From: Laguncularia racemosa
Lineage: Eukaryota > Streptophyta > Magnoliopsida > Myrtales > Combretaceae
NCBI GenBank assembly: GCA_037954665.1
Contig: JBBMOL010000286.1
Span: forward strand, 620,001-684,000
Direction: 5' to 3'
Length of the DNA: 64,000 nt
The notes under the pieces are model-generated. The model had not been told where the DNA came from, did not search any database, and worked only from the letters and a program-made list of their open reading frames with translations. The translations under genes and the position numbers were made by a program. Below are positions 36,430 through 46,779 of this stretch, piece after piece (within the stretch, counting starts at the first letter, position 1; each line of letters begins with the position of its first letter).

Positions 36430-37160
36430 TTTATTTGCAGTTCACCAGGGCCAAACTTGATTAGCCTTACCTAACCCATCCAAAAATCCAACTTTTGTCT
36501 AGAGTCTAACACTGAGAATTTCTCCTTCCACTTCTTATCAGAGGACCCCAACCCCTTCAACAATTTCTCCTTATCGTAGGCCTAGAAATAATACCAGCTG
36601 CCCAGAGAGTGGCTTTCCTTAAACCCATAAAAGAAAGAGAACAGCTCTACAATCAATGCAGCATTGAATGACTTGTAGAGGAACTCGAATTCCACCATTA
36701 TTTTGAATGCGTTTGGCACCAACTATGGAAGGTTTATGCGATTGTTGTTGAAGATTTGCTTTTGAAAGTCAGAATAAAAGGAAACCACAACCCAGACTGC
36801 ATGTGGTGATAGTACACATAAAACTTGTTCTCCCCCATCAAAGCGGCCCTTTCATTTTGGGTCACCTGTCGGCAAGTTCAACCTTCAGGAAGAGGGGAGA
36901 TGTACTCCCACGACAACTTTGCTTCCTGCGTCGTTAAGCGATTGGCAACCCCATTAAGGGTCTAGGTGGACTCCCTCACTTTAGTATATGGAGGAACCAT
37001 CGAAGTGTCAACTTCCTTATCACTAGAGCCCCTCACTGATGAGAAATCCTTCTCCAGTGACGTATGCCACTTGTTCCGACTGTGTATCTTCTTCATGCCT
37101 GTACATTGTCGTCTTCACTATTGCCGGAGGAGCCAAACTAGAAGACGATGCATCTGCCAT
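36430..37160 (-). pseudogene. Gypsy-type 'transposase' ORF remnant, copy C
   Basis: The minus-strand ATG at 37160 opens MADASSSSLAPPAIVKTTMY, with a stop after about 45 codons. Shifted frames continue with GENKFYVYYHHMQSGLWFPF, NAFKIMVEFEFLYKSF, GSWYY and KWKEKF. The order (FPF, then PNAF, then GSWYYF, then W-E-F) resembles the N-terminal domain of plant proteins labelled 'transposase (putative), gypsy type'. Those proteins occur in gypsy-like elements; their role is not established and they are not shown to be transposases. At least three frameshifts and several stops are present. A TATA box on the same strand lies at 43802-43793, which would be about 250 bp upstream if the copia is removed. 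Confidence 0.5.
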
Positions 37161-37339
37161 CGCTTCTATGGGGGGAGTGGAACCGGAAAAAGACGTGCCT
37201 ACTTTCTGTTCCTCCTAGTAAAAAAAGTTGAAGAAAATGATGAAGAGGATTTCACCCTTACCAACTTGAATAAATGAACTACTTGGAAGAATGTGAAAGA
37301 AAGAGAACACGAGCTTCAAACAAAAGCTTTCGAGAGCAA

Positions 37340-37344
37340 AAGAA
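37340..37344. repeat. Target site duplication of the copia element, left
   Basis: AAGAA directly before the 5' LTR, matched by AAGAA at 43727-43731. A 5-bp duplication is standard for Ty1/copia integration. Confidence 0.9.
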
Positions 37345-37723
37345 TGTTGGAATAGTGGAAGTATGGTGGTCCTATTTTCAGGAACCACAAACCACAACTT
37401 CATCAACTGCAACTCCCATGTTCCCACTAACCACTTAATCCTAATCAACCACATTACCCACTAACCCATTAACCTATTAGCATAATTTTAGGAAACTTTG
37501 ATGGAAAGTTTCTCTATAAATAGCTAATGGATTCAAGGTCCCAGAGCACGAAAATTCTATTAAAAACACATTACCATCTTGTGAGATTTTTTGAGTGCTC
37601 TGAAGATCTTGAAGGTTCCGGGGCTTGACGTTTTGTTCCTCTCCGTATTAAGCAATGGCAAGAGGTTAGTGATTTTCCTAATTCCGCTGCATTTTATGTG
37701 TTTGTATTTAGTTACGGCTAACA
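37345..37723 (+). repeat. Copia 5' LTR
   Basis: 379 bp, from TGTTGGAATAG to CGGCTAACA. TATAAATA lies at 37515-37522. It differs from the 3' LTR at six positions by my count. Confidence 0.95.
37515..37522 (+). promoter_or_regulatory. TATA box, copia 5' LTR
   Basis: TATAAATA, repeated at 43518-43525 in the 3' LTR. It should set the start of the genomic transcript roughly 30 bp downstream. Confidence 0.7.
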
Positions 37724-37725
37724 TT

Positions 37726-37737
37726 TGGTATCAGAGC
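37726..37737 (+). other. Copia primer binding site (initiator-Met tRNA)
   Basis: TGGTATCAGAGC, two bases after the 5' LTR. It is the exact complement of the 3' end of plant initiator-Met tRNA and the usual primer for copia elements. Confidence 0.95.
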
Positions 37738-39061
37738 CGTAATTAAACCTTTGCCTTGCGATTTCGAAAAAATTAATTTTCTCCTTTTCAATTCAATTTT
37801 AATTTAAATTGGTTTTGATAAATTTTTATCAAATTTATGATACATTTATTTGTATCAATTTTTCTGGAGAAAATTAATTTTTTAAATTAGAGTTTTATGG
37901 TGAAAATTAATTTTTTATTAATTTTGTACTTAATTTTACTCAATTTTCAAGTATAATAATTGAGTAATAATGTTGGATTTTATTTGCCAACATCAAGTAT
38001 TATCCTTTTTTTTTAAATAAAAATTTATGACATGTTAAATTGGAATAAAGTAAATTATTTAGTATTTTTCTTAAATAATTTTTTCTTGAAATTTAACATG
38101 TCAATTTTATTTAACATTTTCACTTACAGTTTTGTGAAAAACTTTTGTGGAATTTTATTTTTTATTAAATTCCGTATTTATTTTAAATAATTTGTGTATA
38201 TATAAATTTATGGTTTGTATACACTAGCTTGTTAATTATTTAAAATATCGTTAATGAAATTGCATTAGGATTTTGCAATTTTAGTATTTGTTCAAGGTGC
38301 TTAAATTGGTATGTGATTGTATGTATGTTTCGAATTTATTATGCATGCAATATATTGTTCATGTTTAAGTACATTTAGAGTTATTGCATGATGTTTAGCA
38401 ATAGCAATTGTCTTGTGATTAAATAATTCTAATAAATTTTGGCGTAGCCACAGCAGTTTTATTTAGATTGGATTATTTATTAGAAATCACATTTAGTATT
38501 ATAGACATTAAATAACTTCATAAAACATTAAGTTAAAAGTCTAAATTGAGTCAGATTAATTTTGTCTAAGGAGACATTATCGTGGGACAAATGTGACCCC
38601 TCCACGTCTTTCCTGGGAATTCGTTCGAATTCTGTCTAAGGAGGCTGGATTTTAAGTGGGACCTTTTGTTTAACCTATGCGTCTTTCCTGGAAATTTATC
38701 TGATCTCAAGTGATAAAAATAATTTTGTTTGACTGAGGTTTAGCCAAAGCAGCCTCTATTGAACGAAGTTATTTATACGGTATCACATAAGAAATGTTTA
38801 GACTTTACATTTATTTTGTTTGATGATCCATAAAGCATTGAGGTATAGCCACAGCAGCCTTATTAAGGACGGATCTCATAAAGTGATTATGAAGTAAAAG
38901 AAATATAATGTCTATTATAAGGAATGAATCTTATTGAATTAAAAATTTAGCCCACAGGCAATTTTTATGTTGCTAGATTCATTATTGCATGATTTGCATT
39001 GGTAAATTATGATTATGTTATAGTCTCAAATTAAGAATTAAGCATGTTTGTGTTTGCAGCT
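37738..39061 (+). other. Copia untranslated leader with repeated words
   Basis: 1.3 kb without a convincing frame. It has AT-rich DNA to about 38400, then three copies of a TAGCCACAGCAG-type word (38444-38456, 38740-38755, 38845-38864) and two copies of CGTCTTTCCTGG (38605-38616, 38680-38691). TTTGCAG just before the gag ATG (39062) resembles a splice acceptor. Repeats in the leader could serve packaging or translation, but this is inference. Confidence 0.6.
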
Positions 39062-39589
39062 ATGCAACCTTTGACTGATACTAAAGTAGAAATCCCTATT
39101 TTAACAAGTGAAAACTTTAAGACTTGGAGAGATAATATACTTCTTCATTTGGGGTGTTTGGACATTGACTATGCCACTATTAAGGATGAGCCACTTCTGA
39201 GTGAAGAAAGCACTCAAGCTGAGTTTGATCTTCATGAGAAATGGGAACGGTCTAACCGACTTAGTATCATGTTCATTAAGAGCAAACTCACTGCGGATGT
39301 CCGTGGCTTAGTGGATCAATATAAAAATGTCAAAGAGTTGCTAGATGCCCTTGAAAGGCAATTTAAGACTTCTAAGAAGTCTCTAGCTAGCACCCTGATT
39401 ATGAAGTTCACATCTGCTAAGTTGACTTCTGTGAAAGGCGTTAGAGAACACATCAACAAAATGCGTGATTTAGCAAATCGCTTGAAGGCTCTAGAGATTG
39501 AGATGTCGGATGCTTTCCTAGTGCATTTTATTCTGACGACCCTTCCATCACAGTATGGACCTTTTAAGATCTCTTACAACACACAATAA
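39044..39589 (+). pseudogene. Copia gag (capsid), broken at its end
   Basis: The first ATG is at 39044, but the Met at 39062 (MQPLTDTKVEIP) fits copia gags better. The product is the UBN2/Retrotran_gag type: a W-rich N-terminal stretch (NFKTWRDNILLHL), an LGCLDID turn, a SKLTADVRGLV region, KELLDALERQFKTS, and LPSQYGPFKISYN near the end. An extra T at 39587 creates a TAA (39587-39589) and shifts the frame. In the following pol frame, TAG (39597-39599) and TGA (39642-39644) block read-through. Without these the frame would continue into the zinc knuckle, as in single-ORF copia elements. Confidence 0.85.
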
Positions 39590-39656
39590 GGACAAATAGA
39601 CAATAGATGATCTATTGACCATGTGTGAAGAAGAGGAGGCCTGATTAACTCTAGAG

Positions 39657-42600
39657 ATGGGAGAAAATGCAATGATGGTTACTCAAGGAAGGAAAACCGG
39701 CAAAGTCAAAGGAAAAGGGAAGGGTAAAATCCAACCCAATGCTGACATCAAGAAAGAGTCCAAGTGTTTTTTCTGTAAAAAGAAGGGACACATAAAGAAA
39801 GACTGTGTCAAGCATAAAAATTGGCTTGAAAAGAAAGGTAACTTAGTCTCATATGTTTGTTTTGAGTCTAACATGGTTGATGTGAATTGTAACACATGGT
39901 GGATTGATTCTGGATCTACAATCCATATTTCTAATTCCATGCAGGGTTTACAAAACCTGCGGAAACCAGTAGGAGCTGAGCGATTTATCTATTCTGGAAA
40001 CAAGATAGAATCGCATGTGGAAGCTATTGGGACATGCATATTAGTACTTAAGAGTGGCTTTAATTTAATTCTTGAAAAGACCTTCTATGTTCCTAGTTTT
40101 TCTAGGAATTTGATTTCAGTTTCAAAACTTGTACCTTTGGAATTCACTTTTAACTTTTCAAACAATGGTTTTGATTTATTTTATAAATCCAATCATATTG
40201 GTGATGGTTCTTCATTGGATGGTCTTTATTTATTAAATTTACATAATAATGCCACTCATGATGTTATGCATGTACAAGCTGGTACTAAACGATGTGTTAT
40301 GAATGAGGATTCTTTTACCTTATGGCACCGTAGATTAGGTCATATCTCTATAAAGAGAGTTAAAAGATTGGTGAATGATGGTATACTTAGTCATTTAGAT
40401 TTCACTGATTTTGGTACTTGTATAGACTGCATAAAGGGAAAGCAGACTAACAAGTCAAAGAAAGGTGCCAAAAGGAGTTCGGCCATATTAGAAATTATCC
40501 ATTCTGATATTTGTTGTCCAGATATGGATAATCAAGGTCAGAAATACTTTATCACATTTATAGACGATTACTCACGATACATGTATCTCTACATGCTTCA
40601 TCATAAAAGTGAAGCGTTGGAAGCCTTTAAGGTTTTCAAAGCTGAAGTAGAGAAACAATGCGGTAAGCAAATCAAGATTGTGAGAACCGATAGAGGTGGT
40701 GAGTATTATGGTAGATACACTGAAGATGGACAAGCATCAGGTCCTTTTGCTAAGTTTCTTCAAGATAACGGTATAGTTGCCCAATACACCATGCCAGGTT
40801 CACCTGATCAGAATGGTGTTGCGGAAAGAAGAAACCGAACATTAATGGAAATGGTGCGAAGTATGTTTAGTAGCTCTAAACTGCCTAAATCTTTATGGAT
40901 TGAAGCATTAAAGACGTTTGCGTATATATTAAACAGAGTTCCAACCAAGGCTGTTTCTAAAACACCATTTGAGTTGTTCAAAGGTTGGAAACCGAGTTTG
41001 CGTCATATGCGTGTATGGGGATGCCCGTCTGAAGTTAGAGTTTACAACCCACAAGAAAAGAAACTGGATCCTCGGACTATAAGTGGGTATTTCATTGGAT
41101 ATGCCGAAAAGTCCAAAGGATACAGATTTTATTGTCCATCTCACACTACTAGGATTGTGGAATCAAGAAATGCAAAATTTCTTGAAAATGACTCAATAAG
41201 TGGGAGTGATCTATCTCAAGACATAGTTCATGAGCAAGATCTACCTTCCACATCAGGTGAGAGATTGGTTGTTGTTCACAACACTCCTCGAGTTCAAATA
41301 GGAGTTGAACAACCAATCAATGAAAATCCACAGATTGCTGAGGAAATCATAGTAGATCAAAATCAAGAAATGATTGAGCAACATGATCCACAAGAAAATG
41401 TTTTCCCAATTTTAAGGAGATCTACTAGAGAAAGGAGATCAGCAATCCCTAGTGATTATATTGTGTATTTACAAGAATCTGAGTACAATATTGGAGCTGA
41501 AAATGATCCAGAGTCTTTCAAGGAAGCTATGAATTGTGATGAGTCAAATTTATGGTATAATGCTATGTTAGATGAGATGAATTCTATGAAGAGTAATGAA
41601 GTCTGGGATCTTGTCCCGTTGCCCGACGGTGTAAAAGCCATAGGTAATAAATGGGTCTTTAAAACTAAAAGAGACTCATTGGGCAACATTGAAAGACATA
41701 AGGTTAGACTTGTTGCTAAAGGGTTCACTCAGCGTGAAGGAATTGATTACACAGAGACCTTCAGTCCTGTATCCAGGAAAGACTCCTTACGCATAATATT
41801 AGCATTAGTAGCTCAATTTGATCTTGAGTTATAACAAATGGATGTGAAAACAGCTTTCCTAAATGGTAATCTAGAGGAAGAGGTTTATATGAAACAACCT
41901 GAAGGATTTTCCTCTAGTAATGGTGATCACTTGGTTTGTAAGCTAAAGAAATCCATTTATGGATTAAAACAAGCCTCCCGTCAATGGTATTTAAAATTTC
42001 ATGATGTTATCTCTTCATTTCGTTTCGTTGAGAATATCATGGATCAATGTATATACCAAAAGGTTAGTGGGAGTAAGATTTGTTTTCTTATCCTATATGT
42101 GGATGATATCCTACTTGCATCAAATGATAAGGGTATGTTACATGGGGTGAAAAAATTTCTTTCTAAAAATTTTGATATGAAGGATATGGGTGATGCATCT
42201 CATGTCATTGGGATTAAGATTCATAGAGATAGACATAGAGGAATCTTAGGTCTATCTCAAGAAACATATATTAACAAAATTTTAGAAAGATTTCGGATGA
42301 AAAATTGTTCACTCAGCGTTGCTCCTATCGTGAAGGGTGATAAGCTCCATTTGGACCAATGCCCTAAAAACGAGTTTGAAAAAGAGCAAATGAAGAACAT
42401 TCCTTATGCTTCAGTTGTTGGAAGCTTAATGTATGCTTAGGTCTGTACTAGACCTGACATTGCATTTGCTGTTGGAATGTTAGGAAGATATCAGTCAAAT
42501 CCGGGACTTGACCACTGGAAAGTTGCAAAGAAAGTCTTGAGATATCTTCAAGGGACAAAAGATTACATGCTTATGTACAAACGGTCAGATGATTTAGAAG

Positions 42601-43079
42601 TAATTGGCTACTTTGATTCAGACTTCGCCGGATGCGTTGATTCTCGAAAATCAACATCAGGTTACATTTTCATGTTAGCCGGTGGAGCCATTTCATGGAG
42701 AAGTGCCAAGCAGACTTTAACTGCTACTTCTACTATGGAAGCTGAGTTCGTTTCGTGTTTTGAGGCTACCTCACAAGGTGTATGGTTGAAGAGTTTCATC
42801 GAAGGGCTTAGACTTGTAGATTCTATATCTAAGCCACTGAGGATGTATTGTGACAATTCAGCTGCAGTCTTTATGGCTAAAAATAATAAGAGTGGAAGTC
42901 GAAGCAAACATATCGACATAAAGTATTTGGCCATAAGGGAACGTGTTAAAGATAACAAAGTGGTCATTCAGTATATTAACACAGAGCTGATGTTAGCCGA
43001 TCCTTTGACTAAAGGCATGCCACCACAAAGATTTAAGGATCATGTTGTCAATATGGGACTTGGTTCCATTATGTGTTAG
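39657..43079 (+). pseudogene. Copia pol polyprotein (zinc knuckle, PR, INT, RT, RNase H), two internal stops
   Basis: One frame from 39657 to 43079. Numbered from its ATG, it has a CX2CX4HX4C zinc knuckle (C37, C40, H45, C50) and a protease DSG at 84-86 in WWIDSGSTIH. The integrase has an LWHRRLGH...CIDC zinc site and catalytic Asp 284, Asp 345 and Glu 390. RT starts with NKWVFKTKRD and has YVDD at 42096-42107. RNase H has Asp in YFDSDFAG, Glu in TMEAEF, Asp in CDNSAA, and LADPLTKG near the end. A TAA at 41832-41834, at the edge of the RT palm, and a TAG at 42438-42440, between RT and RNase H, stop the frame. No frameshift occurs inside it. The stretches on either side of the stops are well preserved, so inactivation is recent. 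Confidence 0.93.
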
Positions 43080-43336
43080 TGAAACTCTATAGAGTAGATA
43101 TTTCTCATATTTGTTGTGCACATTTTGTTTATTTGGAGAAATATCAATAAAGTTTGGACCTAAAATAAACGTTAGGTTTATTCATTAAGCTATTGGGAAA
43201 GAGGTTTGAAAACTTGATACATTGTAATACATGGAAGATACTACTCGAGTAATAAAGGGAAAATATCGCCATGATTCGTGTATTGTGTTTTCTTAAAGTC
43301 TAAGGATTTGTGGTATTAAAGTAAAGTATACGGACC

Positions 43337-43347
43337 AAGTGGGAGAA
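43337..43347 (+). other. Copia polypurine tract
   Basis: AAGTGGGAGAA ends immediately before the 3' LTR, the site where plus-strand DNA synthesis is primed. Confidence 0.85.
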
Positions 43348-43726
43348 TGTTGGAATAGTGGAAGTATGGTGGTCCTATTTTCAGGAACCACAAACCACAA
43401 CTTCATCAACTGCAACTCCCATGTTCTCACTAACCACTTAATCCTAATCAACCACATTACCCACTAACCCATTAACCCATTAGCATAATTTTAGGAAACT
43501 TTGATGGAAAGTTTCTCTATAAATAGCTAATGTATTCAAGGTCCCAGAGCACGAAAATTCTATTAAAAACGCATTATCATCTTGTGAGATTTTTTGAGTG
43601 CTCTGAAGATCTTGAAGGTTCCGAGGCTTGACGTTTTGTTCCTCTCCGTATTAAGCAATGGCAAGAGGTTAGTGATTTTCCTAATTCCGCTGCATTTTAT
43701 GTGTTTGTATTTAGTTACGGCTAACA
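43348..43726 (+). repeat. Copia 3' LTR
   Basis: 379 bp with the same ends as the 5' LTR; TATAAATA at 43518-43525. It is followed by AAGAA. Confidence 0.95.
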
Positions 43727-43731
43727 AAGAA
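43727..43731. repeat. Target site duplication of the copia element, right
   Basis: AAGAA, identical to 37340-37344. Confidence 0.9.
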
Positions 43732-43792
43732 AACTTACAGAAAGTTTGAAGACGACAAAGTGAGGGTAAGAAGGCTTTGAAATCCCACGACC

Positions 43793-43802
43793 CCTTTATA
43801 TA
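43793..43802 (-). promoter_or_regulatory. TATA box upstream of the interrupted ORF locus
   Basis: TATATAAAGG on the minus strand. Excluding the copia, the ATG at 37160 lies about 250 bp downstream. This suggests that the copia landed in the 5' leader of the element carrying the ORF remnant at 36430-37160. Function is inferred. Confidence 0.35.
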
Positions 43803-44935
43803 GGTTCGGAAGATAGGAAAAAGGAGGCAAAAGGGTGAAAAGACATGACTTCTGTGTCATGAATCCCTAATTTCCATCTTGTGTGCAAAGTCATCCATAT
43901 GTCTTGATGCAAATCCAGACGGACTAAATTAACCGGTGAAAGCTACACTCGTATTTGCGCACCCTCCCCACGACCGACACATGTATGCCACATTTAATAC
44001 TCTGAAGCACGTGCACGATAAAAGGAATTATGCCCCATCATACAAGTGAGACAAAGTTTGAATCTCGAACTGACGGGTAATGGCTATCAAAAGAAACACA
44101 ATCAACACACTAAGTGTATGCAGCATGACTCACCCATCTCCCTGGACTAGGGAGTGGAGCAATAATCCTACTCAGCACACTCCACCCTAATACACCTCGT
44201 TAGGCATAGCAATGACCCTACTCAGTCACCCTCTTTGTTCAACAGTGTCTCCCCAATCACATTATGACTCTTGCTCAAGAATCAAATCAACTATATGTTA
44301 ACACATGCCTCCGGGTGCAATGCAGATGTCTCGAACACCAAGCAGCAAGCTAACGAGATGTTAGTTTAGCTTTTACCCCCTCGATTGAGTATCTAAATCA
44401 CAGTGTCAGGCACAGCGCTTGCTTGGATACTTGAAGGCCCAACAAGGTGTCAGGCACAGTGCTTGCTTGGATACTTGAAGGCCCAACAAGGATGTCCTCT
44501 CCTCATTGAGTAATCACCAACAAGAGTGGGGACATGTGTTAGATATTTCGCCACTGAACCTCCAAGCCTAAGCTCGACCCACTAAACATTTCCAAACTGG
44601 TATACATAGGATAGAATGACGATTATCATGCCAAGTTGTCCGCAACACCTCGATCCCTTCTCTTGTTAACTCAATGACGGCTGGAGACACATGAATGGAG
44701 AAATCATTGGACTTTTGGGGAAGGCACATAACTACCATCTCCGTCTCCCTATGCCTATATATACCTTGAGAACAAATTAGGTAAGGGATCCCTTGACTTC
44801 TGTGGTATTTCATTCTCTCTTATCTCTCACTAATAAAGTCCTAATATCGAAGAGACCTCTGACACCTTAAAAATTTGTTGGCAAATTTTATCCACTTAAG
44901 CACAAGAATTCCATCCTGGTCCTCAGCCCAAACTT
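43803..44935. mobile_element. LTR-like relic DNA
   Basis: Non-coding, moderately GC-rich DNA. A plus-strand TATATATA lies at about 44756-44763, followed by a pyrimidine-rich ATTCTCTCTTATCTCTCACT leader and AATAAAG near 44830. This order resembles the R/U5 end of plant Tat-type LTRs. The borders are not found. The 81-codon minus frame (44568-44813) has no motif. Confidence 0.35.
44403..44490. repeat. Tandem duplication, 44 bp x 2
   Basis: Units 44403-44446 and 44447-44490 start GTGTCAGGCACAG and differ at one base. The near-identity shows a recent slippage or unequal exchange inside an LTR-like stretch. Confidence 0.95.
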
Positions 44936-45029
44936 AGCAAGAAAATAGCAACAACAATATTAATTATATTTAATTACATAATATAATAAATAAATAAATA
45001 ACAATGATCACAAAAAATTATGCAATCCA
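44936..45029. other. AT-rich spacer
   Basis: Contains (AATA)n-like repeats around 44970-45000; nothing else is seen. Confidence 0.5.
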
Positions 45030-45615
45030 TAGCTTTCAAGTCAGCCACCTCATGGCAATCAAAAGCTATTACATGTCAAAGATGAACATAAAATTTCACG
45101 GTTGATATTTTTGTTAAAATTTGATGACTCAAATAAAGAAGTGATAAGTATTGAGAATTAAATATATACTTTTCCTAAATTTTATTGCGTTTATCCAAAG
45201 CAAAATTAAGTAGAATAATGACATGTTCAGTTAACTTTATAGAGAGATAATAAAATAACTATTCCTTCCTTATAAAGTTATCTCTATATTTGGTTAACAA
45301 AATAACTATTCCACATAATTTCTACTACTACAAAATAAAGAGCCACAAATTCTTCCTAAGGTCAAATGAATAGCTATTCCTTGATCATTTCCAACATATT
45401 TCCATATTTTACTCATATAACCCTAGCCAATGGTGAAGCCACAAACTAAGAAAGTGACTATTTTTTTTTTTTTTGATATATTCCTAACATATTACTAATA
45501 TCATTTAAACTATAACCACACAAAGTGATAGCACTTACTTAAATATTAGGTTTTTTAGAAATTGCAATTTTATTCTTATCTTATTCAATTCCATCAACTA
45601 GATGGTCATAAGTGA
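45030..45615. repeat. Diverged direct duplication, first copy
   Basis: Shares a series of blocks in the same order with 46205-46710. These include ATGGCAATCAAAAGCTA, AATTTGATGACTCAAATAAA, ATTTTATTGC(A/G)TTTATCCAAAG, AGCCAATGGTGAAGCCA, TTGATATATTCCTAA and TCAATTYCATCAACTA. Substitutions and indels are many, so the duplication is old. No coding capacity is seen. Confidence 0.8.
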
Positions 45616-46034
45616 TCATAGGATCTCTTAAGACTTGATTGCACAACATGTTAAAGTTTTAGGACTTACTTGTTGATCTTAAAGGTATAAGAACTTGATT
45701 GTATTTAAACAAAAGTTTTAGAGCTTTTGAAGCAATTTTTTTTCAAAAAGAAAGCTTTTATTTTCAAATCATCATCTTTACCATGAGGTGTTTAGGTTAC
45801 TTGATAAGGGCTAAAAGAAATTTCATGCCTCTTGATATTGATTACATACTTTACATAAAACGCATGCATAAAAATTTAAAATGCTTCATATTTGACATAT
45901 TAACAATGCTTCAAGATACCTAGTAACATTTTTCTTTATTCAAATGGGAGCTCAAAATTGCAATGGATCTTATGGGACTACAATCTTTTTAATCAAACAA
46001 ATAACAAATAATATCTATCTATGTAATTAAGTGT

Positions 46035-46065
<31 letters not shown>

Positions 46066-46204
46066 GCTAAAACTATTTATACATATATAATTAAGCTAAA
46101 ATTGACTAATAGACCATGTATATTTTCCAAAAGAAAATTTAAGAAATTTAGGTGTATGTAGCAAAGCTTAGTTTTGGTATTCTTATAACTATCGGCTAGG
46201 TTGC
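45616..46204. other. Spacer between the duplicated blocks
   Basis: AT-rich with a (TA)n run at about 46035-46060. The 74-codon frame (45699-45923) has no recognisable feature and lies in simple AT-rich DNA. Confidence 0.45.
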
Positions 46205-46710
46205 AAAAAATTGTCTCAACCCTAGCTATCTTGGTTAGTCACCTTATGGCAATCAAAAGCTAATACATGTCAAATTAAAATTTGATGACTCAAATAAAAA
46301 TGTAGGTAGGTGTTGAAGACCAAATGTGTACTTTCTCCAAATTTTATTGCATTTATCCAAAGAAAAATTTGATAGATTAGCAACATGTTCAATAACTTCA
46401 TAAAGGTAGAATTAGATACCTTTTCCTTTATTGTAAAGATATTACTACATTTGGTTGATAGAATAGGTATTATTCCTTGATCAATTCTTGCATAATTCCA
46501 TATTAATTTTACTCATAAGACCTTAGCCAATGGTGAAGCCATGGACTAGGCAAGTGGCTATTGTTATTTTCTTGATATATTCCTAATATATATACTACTA
46601 ATCTTATTTGAACTACAACTACACAAAGTAATTGCACTTACTTTTTTATTTTATTTCTTAAAAATTGCGATTATATTTTTACTCTATTCAATTTCATCAA
46701 CTAAACAAGC
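46205..46710. repeat. Diverged direct duplication, second copy
   Basis: Partner of 45030-45615, offset about 1.18 kb. It ends just before the LINE remnant at about 46780, so it could be flanking DNA displaced by an insertion, or part of a repeat family. Confidence 0.8.
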
Positions 46711-46779
46711 TTATTTTTGCTTTGCGCTGTTCCTTTGTGATTAGGTAAGAACGGCTTCTTCATCAGAAGATTCTTTAAC

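Larger units (their letters stand above)
37345..43726 (+). mobile_element. Ty1/copia LTR retrotransposon, structurally complete
   Basis: 6382 bp with 379-bp LTRs, a TG...CA structure, a 5-bp target duplication, a Met-initiator primer binding site, gag, pol in the copia order (protease, integrase, RT, RNase H) and a purine tract. I count 6 differences between the two LTRs (about 1.6%), so it is a young insertion. Gag-pol carries a 1-base insertion and four in-frame stops, so this copy cannot make an unbroken polyprotein. The target was the leader region of another element on the opposite strand. Confidence 0.95.

Noticed and set aside
36966..37277. 103-codon plus-strand ORF
   Set aside because: Antisense to the gypsy-type ORF remnant, and it is not open in copy B.
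41838..43079. Two separate genes for RT and RNase H
   Set aside because: They are in the same frame as the upstream pol and separated only by single stop codons, so they are parts of one broken polyprotein.
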